Source: Adlercreutzia equolifaciens DSM 19450
GTDB taxonomy: Bacteria; Actinomycetota; Coriobacteriia; Coriobacteriales; Eggerthellaceae
DNA length: 64,000 bases
Reading direction: 5' to 3'
Assembly (NCBI RefSeq): GCF_000478885.1
Contig: NC_022567.1
Location: 2,480,001-2,544,000 of the forward strand
Part shown: one piece after another, positions 23,461 to 31,778 of the stretch
How the letters are laid out: every line of letters starts with the position of its first letter
Numbering within the stretch: the first letter of the stretch is position 1
Position numbers and translations under genes: made by a program
The notes under the pieces: model-generated
Seen by the model: only the letters and a program-made list of their open reading frames with translations
What the model was told of the DNA's origin: nothing
The model's database searches: none

Positions 23461-24462
23461 CTAGAAACAGGCACCGCGGGCGTAGGCCTCGTTCACGAGC
23501 GTGTCGAGCACCGCGGGCAGCGACAGGCCGGCCGCGGCGCAGGCCATGGGGAACAGGGAACGCTCGGTCATGCCCGGGGACACATCCACCTCGAAGCAGC
23601 GGGCCGCGCCGCCGTCCCAGATGAGGTCGACGCGCCCGAGATCGCGCACGCTGTAGGCGCGGTAGACTTCCAGCGCCGCCCGCTCGATTTCCGCGCGGAT
23701 GGCCTGGGCATCGGCTGCGTTGGGGGAAAGCGACTCGTCGCGCACGGGGCAGAAGAACTCCACAGCGTCGTCGGCCATGCGGGCCGCCGCGTCGTAAAAG
23801 CCCTCGCGAGTCACAATCTCTACCGGCGGCAGCGCGTGGGCGTCCCAGCCGGTGCCGAGGATGGACACGGAAAGCTCCACGCCATCGACCCACTGCTCGA
23901 TGTTCACGGCCTCGTCGTAGGACAGCGCATCGAGCACCGCCTCGCCCAACTCCTCCTGGCTTTTCACCTTGTGCACGCCCAGGGCGCTTCCGCCGTGGGC
24001 CGGCTTCACGCAGACCGGATACCCGCCGATCACACGGTCGGCCACCATATCGAGCGCCGTGGCCGCACCCATGCCCTTGAAAGCATCGCGCGCCAGGTAG
24101 ACGCCCTGGGGCCAGGACGCGCAGCCCTCCTCGCCGGTCAGGTCGCGGTACTTCGCCAGTGACGAGTGCAGGGCGTCCTTGTTCCAAGCGCGATGGCAGA
24201 CGCTCGCCGGCGAGCCCACGAACGGGATGCCGAGGAACTCCAGCAGGCTTTGGATGGTGCCGTCCTCGCCGTGCTTGCCGTGCAGGGCGTTGTACACCAC
24301 ATCGGGCCGCTCGCTGCGCAGCGTGGGAACCAGATCGGCGTTGGTGTCCAGGGGCACCACCTTGTGGCCAGCCTCTTCCAGCGCCTCGCACACCACCTTG
24401 CCGGAGGCCAGCGACACCTCGCGCTCGAAGGACTTGCCTCCCATGAGCACTGCAACTTTCAT
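23461..24462 (-). CDS. ddl: D-alanine--D-alanine ligase
   Basis: A 333-residue ATP-grasp ligase that joins two D-alanines for peptidoglycan precursor synthesis. The N-terminal VAVLMGGKSFEREVSLASG (residues 3-21) is the D-Ala site, YNALHGKHGEDGTIQSLLE the second conserved block, VCVKPAHGGSALGVHKV the ATP-binding lysine and loop, and ELSVSILG and WDGGAARCFEVDVSPGMTE the metal/acyl-phosphate region (Asp, Glu). Length fits the family. The final tail of CF is unremarkable. GAAGGAG precedes ATG 24462. It is transcribed in the same direction as the aminotransferase upstream. Confidence 0.95.
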   Translation of the reverse strand: MKVAVLMGGKSFEREVSLASGKVVCEALEEAGHKVVPLDTNADLVPTLRSERPDVVYNALHGKHGEDGTIQSLLEFLGIPFVGSPASVCHRAWNKDALHSSLAKYRDLTGEEGCASWPQGVYLARDAFKGMGAATALDMVADRVIGGYPVCVKPAHGGSALGVHKVKSQEELGEAVLDALSYDEAVNIEQWVDGVELSVSILGTGWDAHALPPVEIVTREGFYDAAARMADDAVEFFCPVRDESLSPNAADAQAIRAEIERAALEVYRAYSVRDLGRVDLIWDGGAARCFEVDVSPGMTERSLFPMACAAAGLSLPAVLDTLVNEAYARGACF

Positions 24463-24502
24463 ACACGTCTCCTTCGTTGTTGGAACTCCTCGGGGGCGGC
24501 CT

Positions 24503-25939
24503 TTATTCTGCCGCGGCTTCCTGCGCCTCGGTCACCTTCTCCTCGGCGATCTCGATCTGCTCGGCATCGCCTTCGCGGGCCTGCATGACCGCTTCCTCGT
24601 TCTGCTCGGAATCGACGATGACGTCCTTCCAAGAAGTGGCATTCTCGTCCATGGCTGCATCCTTTCTGTCGTAGCCGGGCAGCGCGCCGGCCTCAATGAA
24701 CACGCGGTAGAGTTCGAGGCGCTCCTCGATCACCTTCGCCAGGCGTCGGATGGCCTCGGTGATGGATTCGGGCGTCTCGAAGCTGAAGTTCACGCGCATG
24801 GAGTTGCGCCCGGTTTTTCCATCGGGGAAGAACGAATTCCCCGGCACATAGGTTACGCCCGACTCCAGCGCTTCGGCAAGCATCGAATCGGTATCCATAT
24901 AGTCCGGCAGCGTAATCCAGAGAAACATGCCGCCGGCCGGATGCGTCCAGGTGGCCTCGGGGGGAAAGAACTCGTCGAGGGCCGCCAGCATGGCGTCGCG
25001 GCGCTCCTTGTACAGCGCGATGAACTTCTGCAGCGTGCGCTGCCACGCGACATCGGCAAAGTAGTGCTGCACGACCAGCTGGTCGAAGGCGCTGCCGCAC
25101 AAATCGGCACCCTGCTTCACCAGGTTGATGCGGGCGAGCACGGCCTCGGGCGCGGCGATCCAGCCCGTGCGCAGCCCCGGCCCCAGCATCTTCGAAATCG
25201 TGCCCAGGTAAATGACCGAATCGTCCATGGCCTTCAGGGGCACCTGGTGGCCGCCGTCGTAGCGGAGACGGCCGTAGGGGTCGTCTTCCACCACCATGAA
25301 GTTGTACTCATGGGCCAGCTCGAGCAGGCGGCGCCGGCGCTCGGCCGTCATGGTGACGCCGCCGGGGTTCTGGAAATTCGGGATGGTGTAGCAGAACTTC
25401 AAACGCGGATTGTCCTTGCCGATGCGCTTGAGTTCCTCCTCCAGAAGATCCATGCGCATGCCGTCCTCGTCGAAGGGGATCGCACGCACATCGGGCTCGA
25501 AGGCGGAGAAGGCCTGCAGCGCCCCCAGATAGGTGGGGCCCTCGGTAATGATGATGTCGTCGGGGTCGATGAAAGCCTCGGCGATGAGTGTTAGGGCCTG
25601 CTGGGCGCCCGTGGTGACAAGCACCTGGTCGGCCTTCACGCGGATGCCCAGATCGCGCATCATATCGGCGAGCACGGCGCGCAGCCCGGCGAGCCCGTCG
25701 GTGGGGCCGTACTGCAGCGATACCGCGCGGGCCTCGGGGCTCTCAATGGCGGCCAGCGTGGCGCGGCGAATGTCCTCCTCGGGCAGAAGCGACACAGCGG
25801 GCATGCCGCCCGACAGCGAGATTACATCGTCGCGCGTAGCGGCGGCGAACAGGTTGCGCACGGCCGACGGGCGCATCTTGCGCACGCGTCGGGCGATCTT
25901 GTCGCCGGTGGTGTCGAAGGTGATGTGAGCTGACGACAT
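24503..25939 (-). CDS. class I/II PLP-dependent aminotransferase
   Basis: A 478-residue fold-type I aminotransferase resembling 2-aminoadipate/aromatic (MocR-type catalytic domain without the GntR head). Visible are SLSGGMPAVSLLPEEDIR, the YGPTDGLAGLRAVLADMM segment, VTTGAQQALTLIAEAF, FCYTIPNFQNPGGVTM (Asn binding PLP), VVEDDPYGRLRYDG, and the Schiff-base lysine in YLGTISKMLGPGLRTGW (about residue 250). The last 65 residues form an acidic extension (EEVTEAQEAAAE type) not found in typical members. ATG 25939 lies one base after the stop of the preceding gene, so coupling is likely. Its amino-acid substrate is unknown. Confidence 0.88.
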   Translation of the reverse strand: MSSAHITFDTTGDKIARRVRKMRPSAVRNLFAAATRDDVISLSGGMPAVSLLPEEDIRRATLAAIESPEARAVSLQYGPTDGLAGLRAVLADMMRDLGIRVKADQVLVTTGAQQALTLIAEAFIDPDDIIITEGPTYLGALQAFSAFEPDVRAIPFDEDGMRMDLLEEELKRIGKDNPRLKFCYTIPNFQNPGGVTMTAERRRRLLELAHEYNFMVVEDDPYGRLRYDGGHQVPLKAMDDSVIYLGTISKMLGPGLRTGWIAAPEAVLARINLVKQGADLCGSAFDQLVVQHYFADVAWQRTLQKFIALYKERRDAMLAALDEFFPPEATWTHPAGGMFLWITLPDYMDTDSMLAEALESGVTYVPGNSFFPDGKTGRNSMRVNFSFETPESITEAIRRLAKVIEERLELYRVFIEAGALPGYDRKDAAMDENATSWKDVIVDSEQNEEAVMQAREGDAEQIEIAEEKVTEAQEAAAE

Positions 25940-25940
25940 C

Positions 25941-26342
25941 TTATTCAACCGTCCCTTCCAGAAGCGCCAAGGCGTCCTTCAGGGCGCCCAATGCGATGAG
26001 GTCATCGGTAAAGTTTACTGTAACACGGGCCAAACCGTCCCGCTTCGAGAGCCATTCCGTCGTACCTACAAACGTGGCATCGGAGGCGCAAGCGGGGTTC
26101 GCAGCCTGCAAATCGATGACCAGATGCTCCAGCGCATGGGGCAGCGACGTGCGGGCGAGCACCTCGGCAAAGGGGGCGTCCTCGTCATTCAAGCAGGTGT
26201 GGAAGGCGAGGGAGGGGCGCGCGGCAAGCAGCCGATCGGCGCCGCACGCGCCCAAAGAGGCGTCCGCGCCCTCGGGCACGCGCACGAGCAGGGCCATGCG
26301 ATCGCGCTCGAAGGCAATGCGCTCGACGGCGAGCCTAGGCAC
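25941..26342 (-). CDS. hypothetical protein resembling an N-terminal cyanophycin-synthetase-like domain
   Basis: A 133-residue soluble protein. The stretch FAEVLARTSLPHALEHLVIDLQ recalls the conserved region of the N-terminal domain of cyanophycin synthetase-like proteins, where a His-Glu pair occurs in a helix. The rest lacks ATP-grasp or ligase domains, so it is a solo domain. The start is chosen at GTG 26342, overlapping the end of the previous gene by eight bases; ATG 26297 is also possible. It sits between a membrane protein and the aminotransferase, all on the same strand and tightly packed. I can only suggest the domain relation from memory of the family. Confidence 0.5.
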   Translation of the reverse strand: MPRLAVERIAFERDRMALLVRVPEGADASLGACGADRLLAARPSLAFHTCLNDEDAPFAEVLARTSLPHALEHLVIDLQAANPACASDATFVGTTEWLSKRDGLARVTVNFTDDLIALGALKDALALLEGTVE

Positions 26343-27180
26343 GGTCGTCAGCTTTGTCCGAGGTGCCGGGGGCCGAGATGGCATCGGCCTTGTCGGGCTC
26401 TGCGCCGCCGTCGTCGTTGCCGGATTTCGAGCCATCACCGGTGTCGGCCTTGGCGTCTTCGCCAGCCGGGGCCTCGGGCGTGTCAGCCGCCTCGGGAAGC
26501 GACGGCGTCCCCGTGGGCGTGCGGGAAAGCAGCGTGACGCCCCGGGCCGCCTCCTCCGGAGCCAGCACGCGCCCCTGGGCGCCCTCGGCCAGCGCGCGCA
26601 GCGTCCAGGCGATATCGTCGCCCAAGGTGTCGGCGCCGGAGAAGTCGCCGTCCACCAGGGCCAGCTGGTTGCGATCGAGCGAGAACCGGTAGCGGCCGCC
26701 GCCCTTCAAGTTGCCGAAGGATAGCTCGAAGGTTTTGTCCTGGTCGTTCAGCGCATAACGGTAGGACACATCATCGGTCAGCTGGATGCGATCCTCGGTG
26801 ATGGTGATGGGCGTAGCCGTGCCGGCCAAATACCAGGTGCCCGCGAAATCGGCCGCATCGTCCTCGGAGAACCAGTGGAGCCACGCGAATCCGCCCGCCG
26901 CCGCACCGACGAGCAAAACGACAACGACAACTACGGACACCACCGCCACCCGCACCGGATGGCGGCGTTTGCGAGAAGGCGCAGTGTTCGAACGGCCTCC
27001 CCTCCCCCTCCGCACTTCGCGGCCGCCATCGCCTTCACCGGACGACGCCGCGCGACGAGACGACGGCTTCTGCGCCGTCGCCGTGGCGGCTGTCGTCGCA
27101 GCGGAGCGGAGACGACCCTCGGCAGGCGGCCGGCCGCCGGAACCGGTCGGCGCGGCCGCCGCCGGCGACTGCTCTTCCAT
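26335..27180 (-). CDS. single-span membrane protein with Ala/Arg-rich head, 281 aa
   Basis: Residues 1-74 are a Pro/Ala/Arg/Ser-rich disordered head, followed by one membrane helix at about 77-100 (VAVVSVVVVVVLLVGAAAGG) and an outside domain of about 175 residues. That domain opens with FAGTWYLAGTATPITITEDRI and YRFSLDRNQLALVDGDF, a lipocalin-like up-and-down barrel start (GTW motif), and ends in an acidic Asp/Ala tail. It begins six bases before the serS stop, so it may be co-transcribed with serS. The function is unknown; the fold guess is inference. Confidence 0.75.
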   Translation of the reverse strand: MEEQSPAAAAPTGSGGRPPAEGRLRSAATTAATATAQKPSSRRAASSGEGDGGREVRRGRGGRSNTAPSRKRRHPVRVAVVSVVVVVVLLVGAAAGGFAWLHWFSEDDAADFAGTWYLAGTATPITITEDRIQLTDDVSYRYALNDQDKTFELSFGNLKGGGRYRFSLDRNQLALVDGDFSGADTLGDDIAWTLRALAEGAQGRVLAPEEAARGVTLLSRTPTGTPSLPEAADTPEAPAGEDAKADTGDGSKSGNDDGGAEPDKADAISAPGTSDKADDRA

Positions 27181-27186
27181 GGCTCT

Positions 27187-28482
27187 TTAGACCTCTTCCG
27201 GCCCGATCACCGTCTTGCCGCCCATATAGGGAACGAGCACCTCGGGCACCGTGATGGTACCGTCGGGATTCTGGTAGTTCTCGATGACGGCGGCCATGGT
27301 GCGGCCCACGGCCAGGCCCGACCCGTTCAGGGTGTACACGAAGCGGCTACCCTTGAAGTTGGCCGGGTCGCGGTACTTGATGTTGGCGCGACGGGCCTGG
27401 AAATCGGTGCAGCAGCTGCAGGAGGAGATCTCCTTGTAGGCGCCGTAGCTGGGCAGCCACACTTCCACGTCGTAGGTCTTCGCGGAGGAGAACCCGATGT
27501 CGCCGGTGCACAGGCTGATAACGCGATAGGGCAGCTTCAGCTGCTGCAGGATGTTCTCGGCGTCTTCCACCATGGATTCCAGCTCGTCGAAACCGGTCTC
27601 AGGTGTGGCGAACTTCACCATCTCCACCTTGGAGAACTGGTGCACGCGAATGATGCCGCGGGTATCGCGACCGGCGCTGCCCGCCTCCTCGCGGAAGCAC
27701 GGGGTGAAGGCGCAGTAGTGCAGCGGCAACGAATCGGCGTCGAGCACTTCCCCGGCGTGCAGATTCGTCAGCTGCACCTCGGCCGTGGGAATGAGGTAGA
27801 GGCCCTCGGTGGTGTGGAAGAGGTCCTCCTCGAACTTCGGCAGCTGGCCCGTGCCCGTGAGCGTGGCGGCGTTGGCGAGCGCCGGCACCCACCACTCCTT
27901 GTAGCCGCGGGAGGTGTGCTGATCCAACATGAAGGCGATGAGCGCGCGCTCGAGACGGGCGCCGGCGCCGCCGAGCACGTAGAAGCGGCTCTCGGCCAGC
28001 TTCACGCCGCGCTCGAAATCGATGATGTTCAGGGCCGGCCCCAAATCCCAATGGGCCTGCGGTTCGAAGCCCTCGGCGGCGAAATCGCGGGGCGTGCCCC
28101 AGCGGCGCACCTCGGGATTGTCGTTCTCGTCCTCGCCCACCGGCGTGGTGGCGTCCACCATGTTCGGAATGGAGAGCATGAGCGCGTCCATGGCGGCCTC
28201 GGCCTCGGCGCGGGCATCGCCCAGAGCGGTGAGCTTCTCGTTGATCTGGCGGACGGTCTCCTTGGTGGCGTTGGCCTCGTCGGTCTTGCCCTGGCCCATG
28301 AGCGCGCCGATCTCCTTCGAAAGCTTGTTGCGCTCGGCCTGCAGGGCCTCCTCCTCGGCGATGACCTCGCGGCGCTGCACATCAAGGGCGGTGAACTGCT
28401 CCGGGTCGAAGGAGGCGTGGCGGTTCTTCATCGTCTCGGCAACCTCGTCGAGGTGCTCGCGTACGTACTTGATGTCCAACAT
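27187..28482 (-). CDS. serS: seryl-tRNA synthetase
   Basis: A 431-residue class II synthetase charging tRNA-Ser. The N-terminal MLDIKYVREHLDEVAETMKNR and the long coiled-coil arm (about residues 27-105, with ALQAERNKLSKEIGALMGQGK) grip the tRNA. Motif 2 is YCAFTPCFREEAGSAGRDTRG and motif 3 is SGLAVGRTMAAVIENYQ. The TAEVQLTNLH segment binds serine. ATG 28482 is chosen as the family's natural start; the upstream frame adds six residues. Two tRNA-Ser genes occur later in the window. A possible -10 (TATACT, 28552-28557, complement) lies 70 bases upstream. Confidence 0.97.
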   Translation of the reverse strand: MLDIKYVREHLDEVAETMKNRHASFDPEQFTALDVQRREVIAEEEALQAERNKLSKEIGALMGQGKTDEANATKETVRQINEKLTALGDARAEAEAAMDALMLSIPNMVDATTPVGEDENDNPEVRRWGTPRDFAAEGFEPQAHWDLGPALNIIDFERGVKLAESRFYVLGGAGARLERALIAFMLDQHTSRGYKEWWVPALANAATLTGTGQLPKFEEDLFHTTEGLYLIPTAEVQLTNLHAGEVLDADSLPLHYCAFTPCFREEAGSAGRDTRGIIRVHQFSKVEMVKFATPETGFDELESMVEDAENILQQLKLPYRVISLCTGDIGFSSAKTYDVEVWLPSYGAYKEISSCSCCTDFQARRANIKYRDPANFKGSRFVYTLNGSGLAVGRTMAAVIENYQNPDGTITVPEVLVPYMGGKTVIGPEEV

Positions 28483-28560
28483 GGGGCGGCTCACTTTCAC
28501 AATGATCGGTTGCCTTAGGCGCCGGCAGTCCGGCGGTTTTCAATGCGGCCCAGTATAGCA

Positions 28561-28580
28561 CCGCCCGCTGACGCGGGCGG
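28561..28580. terminator. GC-rich hairpin upstream of serS
   Basis: CCGCCCGC-TGAC-GCGGGCGG, an 8-bp perfect stem, 72 bases downstream of the small gene at 28652 and 78 bases before serS. It can end transcription of the small gene; TATACT immediately after it on the complement is a possible serS -10 box. There is no T-box leader. Confidence 0.4.
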
Positions 28581-28651
28581 GAAGTCTTCGGGTGCGGCGG
28601 GCGCAGGCGGGCAGAAGTCAGGCTGAGGGTTTTCGCGCGGCCGGGGCGAAG

Positions 28652-28846
28652 CTATTCGCTTTCGTCCTCGTCGTCATCGAACAGCGACCAGTCGTCCTCG
28701 GTCTTCTCGTGGTTCTTGAACTGCTTGCGCGTCTTGCGCTCCAGAATGAAGCACACGATGATGCTGATCACAAGACCGCCACCGACCAGAATGCCGATGC
28801 CGGGCATGGTCTCGAACAGAAAATGGTACAGCTCTTCGATGTTCAT
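28652..28846 (-). CDS. small single-span membrane protein with acidic tail
   Basis: A 64-residue protein with a short exposed head (NIEELYHFLFETMPG), one membrane helix at about residues 17-35 (GILVGGGLVISIIVCFIL), a basic stop-transfer patch (ERKTRKQFKNH) and a strongly acidic tail (DDWSLFDDDEDESE). Predicted topology is tail in the cytoplasm. It lies between serS and the Ser/Thr kinase with its own likely transcript. The charge pattern is typical of a real small membrane protein, but no family is recognised. Confidence 0.75.
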   Translation of the reverse strand: MNIEELYHFLFETMPGIGILVGGGLVISIIVCFILERKTRKQFKNHEKTEDDWSLFDDDEDESE

Positions 28847-28944
28847 AGGTCGCTATCTCGCCTTCTTCGCCTACGCCGCTCGCGCCGCGGCAGGTGGGTT
28901 CGTCATTGGTGCTGTCAGTATACTATGACCTGCAGGGAAGTGGT

Positions 28945-31362
28945 CTACTTCTCTTCTTCCACATACCATTCTTCTTCGGCCCAGCGGGCGCGATCGGGAA
29001 TGCTCATAACCGCGGCCAAGATGCCGAGAACGCCGGGCACCAGCGCTCCGAGCAGCGCCGCCGGAGCGGGCAGCCACGAGCCGCCGAAGGAAGCGAGATA
29101 GGCCGCCGCGCACGCACCGAGCATGAGCACCGCGGCCGCCACCACCGAACCGGCGATGTCGAAGGCACGGGTGCCGCGCACGCACAAGAGGCTGTAAAGG
29201 CCCGCAGCGGCGATCCAGCTTGCGCCCACGACCCAGGTGGCCGGCTGCGACGCCACCGCCAGGCACCCTGCCGCCGGGTTGCTCGAGAAGCCGAGGTGCA
29301 TGACCGCGTCCCAGTTCGTGATGTCGACCGAGCCGCAGCCGGCCATGATGAGGGCGCTCGCGAAGGCGAAGGCCGCCGTGATGACCGATTGCAGCACCGG
29401 CAGCAGCACGCCGCACGTCACCGGCGAGGCCGCCGCGAAACCCACGGAGCCGAACAGCGGCTGCATGAGCGCCGAGACCGTCTGGGCGGTGCCGCGGCGC
29501 CCGACAAAGTACCACCACGCGCCCGTAGCCGCGGTGAGCAGCACCGCCGGCACCCAGGCGCCCGCGCCGGCAAGCCCCACCACAAAGGCCCCGTAGCCAA
29601 ACAGGACACCGATGGAAGGCCTGATGGCAGTCACTAAAGCACATACGGCGATCACCACCCCGTAGGCAATGGGGGCGTCGGTGGCGAGTCCCATGGCAGA
29701 ACCCGGAGTAAGGTGCAGGTTCGCCATGCCCGCCGCCGCCAGCAACGCCACAGCCGCAGCGGCCACGATGCGCCCCACAATGGCGGCGCCGCGCAGCCCC
29801 AGGCGGTCGACGAGCGGGGGCAGCGGCTCCCAAACGCGCTCCGGCTCCTCGGCAGCCGGCTCTTCCATCTTCCCATTCACGATGTCGGCGAGCACCCGCT
29901 TGCCCTTCTTGGCGTTGCCCAGATAGGGCGAAAGCGCGGCCGCAAAGGCGGCGACATCCTCGTAGCGCTCGTCCATGTCGGGGTCGAGAGCGGCGAACAT
30001 GACCTCGTCGGCCTCGGCGTCCAGCTCGTCCCAGCACAGCGACGGCAGCACGAGCTCCGCCTCTTCGATGGCCTCCTCCGCCGCGTCCAGATCATCGGCG
30101 AAAAACGGGTTCGAGCCGGTGAGCATCTCGTAGGTGAGGCTCGCCAGGGCCCACTCGTCGGTGCGTACATCGAGCGGCTCCTGGCGCATCTGCTCCAAAG
30201 GCATGTAGCCGATGGTGCCACCGCCCGTGGTGCCCGATCCCGTGGCGTCCATGAGGGCGGCCAGGCCGAAATCGGCCACCTTGGCCTGGCCCTTGCCGTT
30301 CACGATGACGTTTTCCGGCTTGATATCCAGATGCAGGGTGTGCTCGCCGTGGGCCACCTCCAGGGCATGGGAGACGGCCGAAAACACGGCGGCCACCACA
30401 TCCAGCGTGATATCGTCGTCCACCTCGTCGATGATTTGCGCGAGCGTCTTTCCCTCGACGTATTCCATGATCACGTAGGCGCTGCTGCCCTCCACGGCGC
30501 AGTCGTACACGGTGACGATATTCGTATCGGACAGCTTCGCGACGGAGCGAGCCTCTTCCAGGCCGGGGATGTGCTCGAACAGATCCAGCTCGTCTTCGGC
30601 ATCGGACTCGGGCTCTTCAGCGATGACCCGCGAGGCACGCACGCCGCGCAGATGGCGCACGTCCACCGATTCCGCGTCGGCGGTCGCGTCAGTGGCATCG
30701 GGTGCCTCTTCTACCACGGTCTGGGGTTCGTAGGGCACCTCGGGAGCGTGGCGCGTCTTGCGGCTCACCCGACCCGTGAGGCGCGCCGGCCCGCGCCGCC
30801 GACCGGCAAAGTCGGTCGTGGAGGCGTTCCAGGGAATGAGGGAGTCCTCCCACTCCCCTTCGCCTTCCACGTCTTCTTCGGCGGCGGCATCGTCCCACTC
30901 TTCCCAGGGCGGCACCTCCTCGGAGGCGACACGCCGTGAAGCAGCCGCCGTCGCGGATCGGCGCCGACGGCGCTCGTCGCGGGCCGCCAGGAAATCGGGG
31001 TCGGCGGGGAAGGCATCCGCCGACGAGCTGCCAGCAGGATCGCCCGCAGCGGCGCCCGAGGCTGCACCAGTGCTCGAGGCTGCACCGGCGACCGAGACTG
31101 CGCCCGGACCCGCATTCCGGCCAGCGACCCCCGTCTCGGCGCCCGATGCCCCCGCCTCTACCTCTTCCAAATCCGCCGCCATGCGCGCCTCCAAGGCCTC
31201 GAGGCGAGCAGCGGCCAGCTCGTCCTCGGAAAGCTCGATGCACTTGATGGCCACATCGCGCTTGAGATGCGTGTCGAAAGCGTGCACCACCGTGCCATAG
31301 CCGCCAGAGCCGGCCTGGTCGATGACGCGGTAGCGGTCGAGTATGAGCGGGGATCGTGCCAT
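28945..31362 (-). CDS. membrane Ser/Thr protein kinase with a large insertion in the catalytic domain
   Basis: An 805-residue protein with a Hanks-type kinase domain: glycine loop AGSGGYGTVV (17-26), lysine VAIK (Lys40), catalytic loop HLDIKPEN (Asp346, Asn351), DFG at 364, GTIGYMPLEQ and TDEWALASLTYEMLTG. Between the lysine strand and the alphaC segment (EEARSVAKLSDTNIV, about 269) lies an insertion of about 220 residues, first helical and Ala-rich, then Arg/Glu-rich and disordered. After the kinase, about 500 onward, are several membrane spans (eight or so), not PASTA repeats. It probably signals from the membrane, and the long insertion may dock substrates or be phosphorylated. The start has AGAGAGG upstream. 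Confidence 0.93.
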   Translation of the reverse strand: MARSPLILDRYRVIDQAGSGGYGTVVHAFDTHLKRDVAIKCIELSEDELAAARLEALEARMAADLEEVEAGASGAETGVAGRNAGPGAVSVAGAASSTGAASGAAAGDPAGSSSADAFPADPDFLAARDERRRRRSATAAASRRVASEEVPPWEEWDDAAAEEDVEGEGEWEDSLIPWNASTTDFAGRRRGPARLTGRVSRKTRHAPEVPYEPQTVVEEAPDATDATADAESVDVRHLRGVRASRVIAEEPESDAEDELDLFEHIPGLEEARSVAKLSDTNIVTVYDCAVEGSSAYVIMEYVEGKTLAQIIDEVDDDITLDVVAAVFSAVSHALEVAHGEHTLHLDIKPENVIVNGKGQAKVADFGLAALMDATGSGTTGGGTIGYMPLEQMRQEPLDVRTDEWALASLTYEMLTGSNPFFADDLDAAEEAIEEAELVLPSLCWDELDAEADEVMFAALDPDMDERYEDVAAFAAALSPYLGNAKKGKRVLADIVNGKMEEPAAEEPERVWEPLPPLVDRLGLRGAAIVGRIVAAAAVALLAAAGMANLHLTPGSAMGLATDAPIAYGVVIAVCALVTAIRPSIGVLFGYGAFVVGLAGAGAWVPAVLLTAATGAWWYFVGRRGTAQTVSALMQPLFGSVGFAAASPVTCGVLLPVLQSVITAAFAFASALIMAGCGSVDITNWDAVMHLGFSSNPAAGCLAVASQPATWVVGASWIAAAGLYSLLCVRGTRAFDIAGSVVAAAVLMLGACAAAYLASFGGSWLPAPAALLGALVPGVLGILAAVMSIPDRARWAEEEWYVEEEK

Positions 31363-31582
31363 AGGGGCAAAACCTCTCTTGGGTACGTTTCAGGAGTGTT
31401 TTCGAGGTAGCGCAATTCTACCATTGCAGCACTCTCTGCGCGATGGCGGTTTCGCAGCAAGCATCTCCCCGTCAGATGTTCGGCTGCCACGACGGCGCCA
31501 AAGCGCCCGCGCAAAGCGCGCCCGCAAGGGCCGTCATGCTGGGGCCACTATGCAAGGGTCGCCATGCAAAGATTTCTCCACT

Positions 31583-31747
31583 TTTGGTCACAAAATCGAG
31601 TCCTGGGTTTTTCCACGCACCCAAATCACCCGATATTGCCCGAAACTCAACGAAATACTGAACAAATGCACGCATTGGGGATACCCGCCAACACCAGAGC
31701 TATGATTTTCTGGCTTACAAAACCCAGAACTCGATTTTGTGACCAAA
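31583..31747. repeat. 165-bp element with 29-bp terminal inverted repeats (MITE-like)
   Basis: Arms 31583-31611 and 31719-31747 are inverted repeats matching at 28 of 29 positions (one C/T difference); the arms start TTTGGTCACAAAATCGAG. The 107-base middle is A+T-richer than the surroundings and has no convincing gene. This lies in the 416-base gap between the divergent kinase and nfo genes; the rest of the gap (31363-31582) holds no gene I can support. The right arm ends 32 bases before the nfo start, so the element may influence its transcription. Confidence 0.7.
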
Positions 31748-31778
31748 TTTCAAGAATTCTTTGTCGAAAGGACTCATC

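Noticed and set aside
26875..28518. 547-codon plus-strand frame opposite serS and its neighbour
   Set aside because: It is antisense to a recognised synthetase and shows only Gly/His/Val/Arg-rich sequence.
28483..28651. T-box leader before serS
   Set aside because: No T-box sequence, specifier loop or antiterminator is visible; only a plain hairpin and a possible -10 box.
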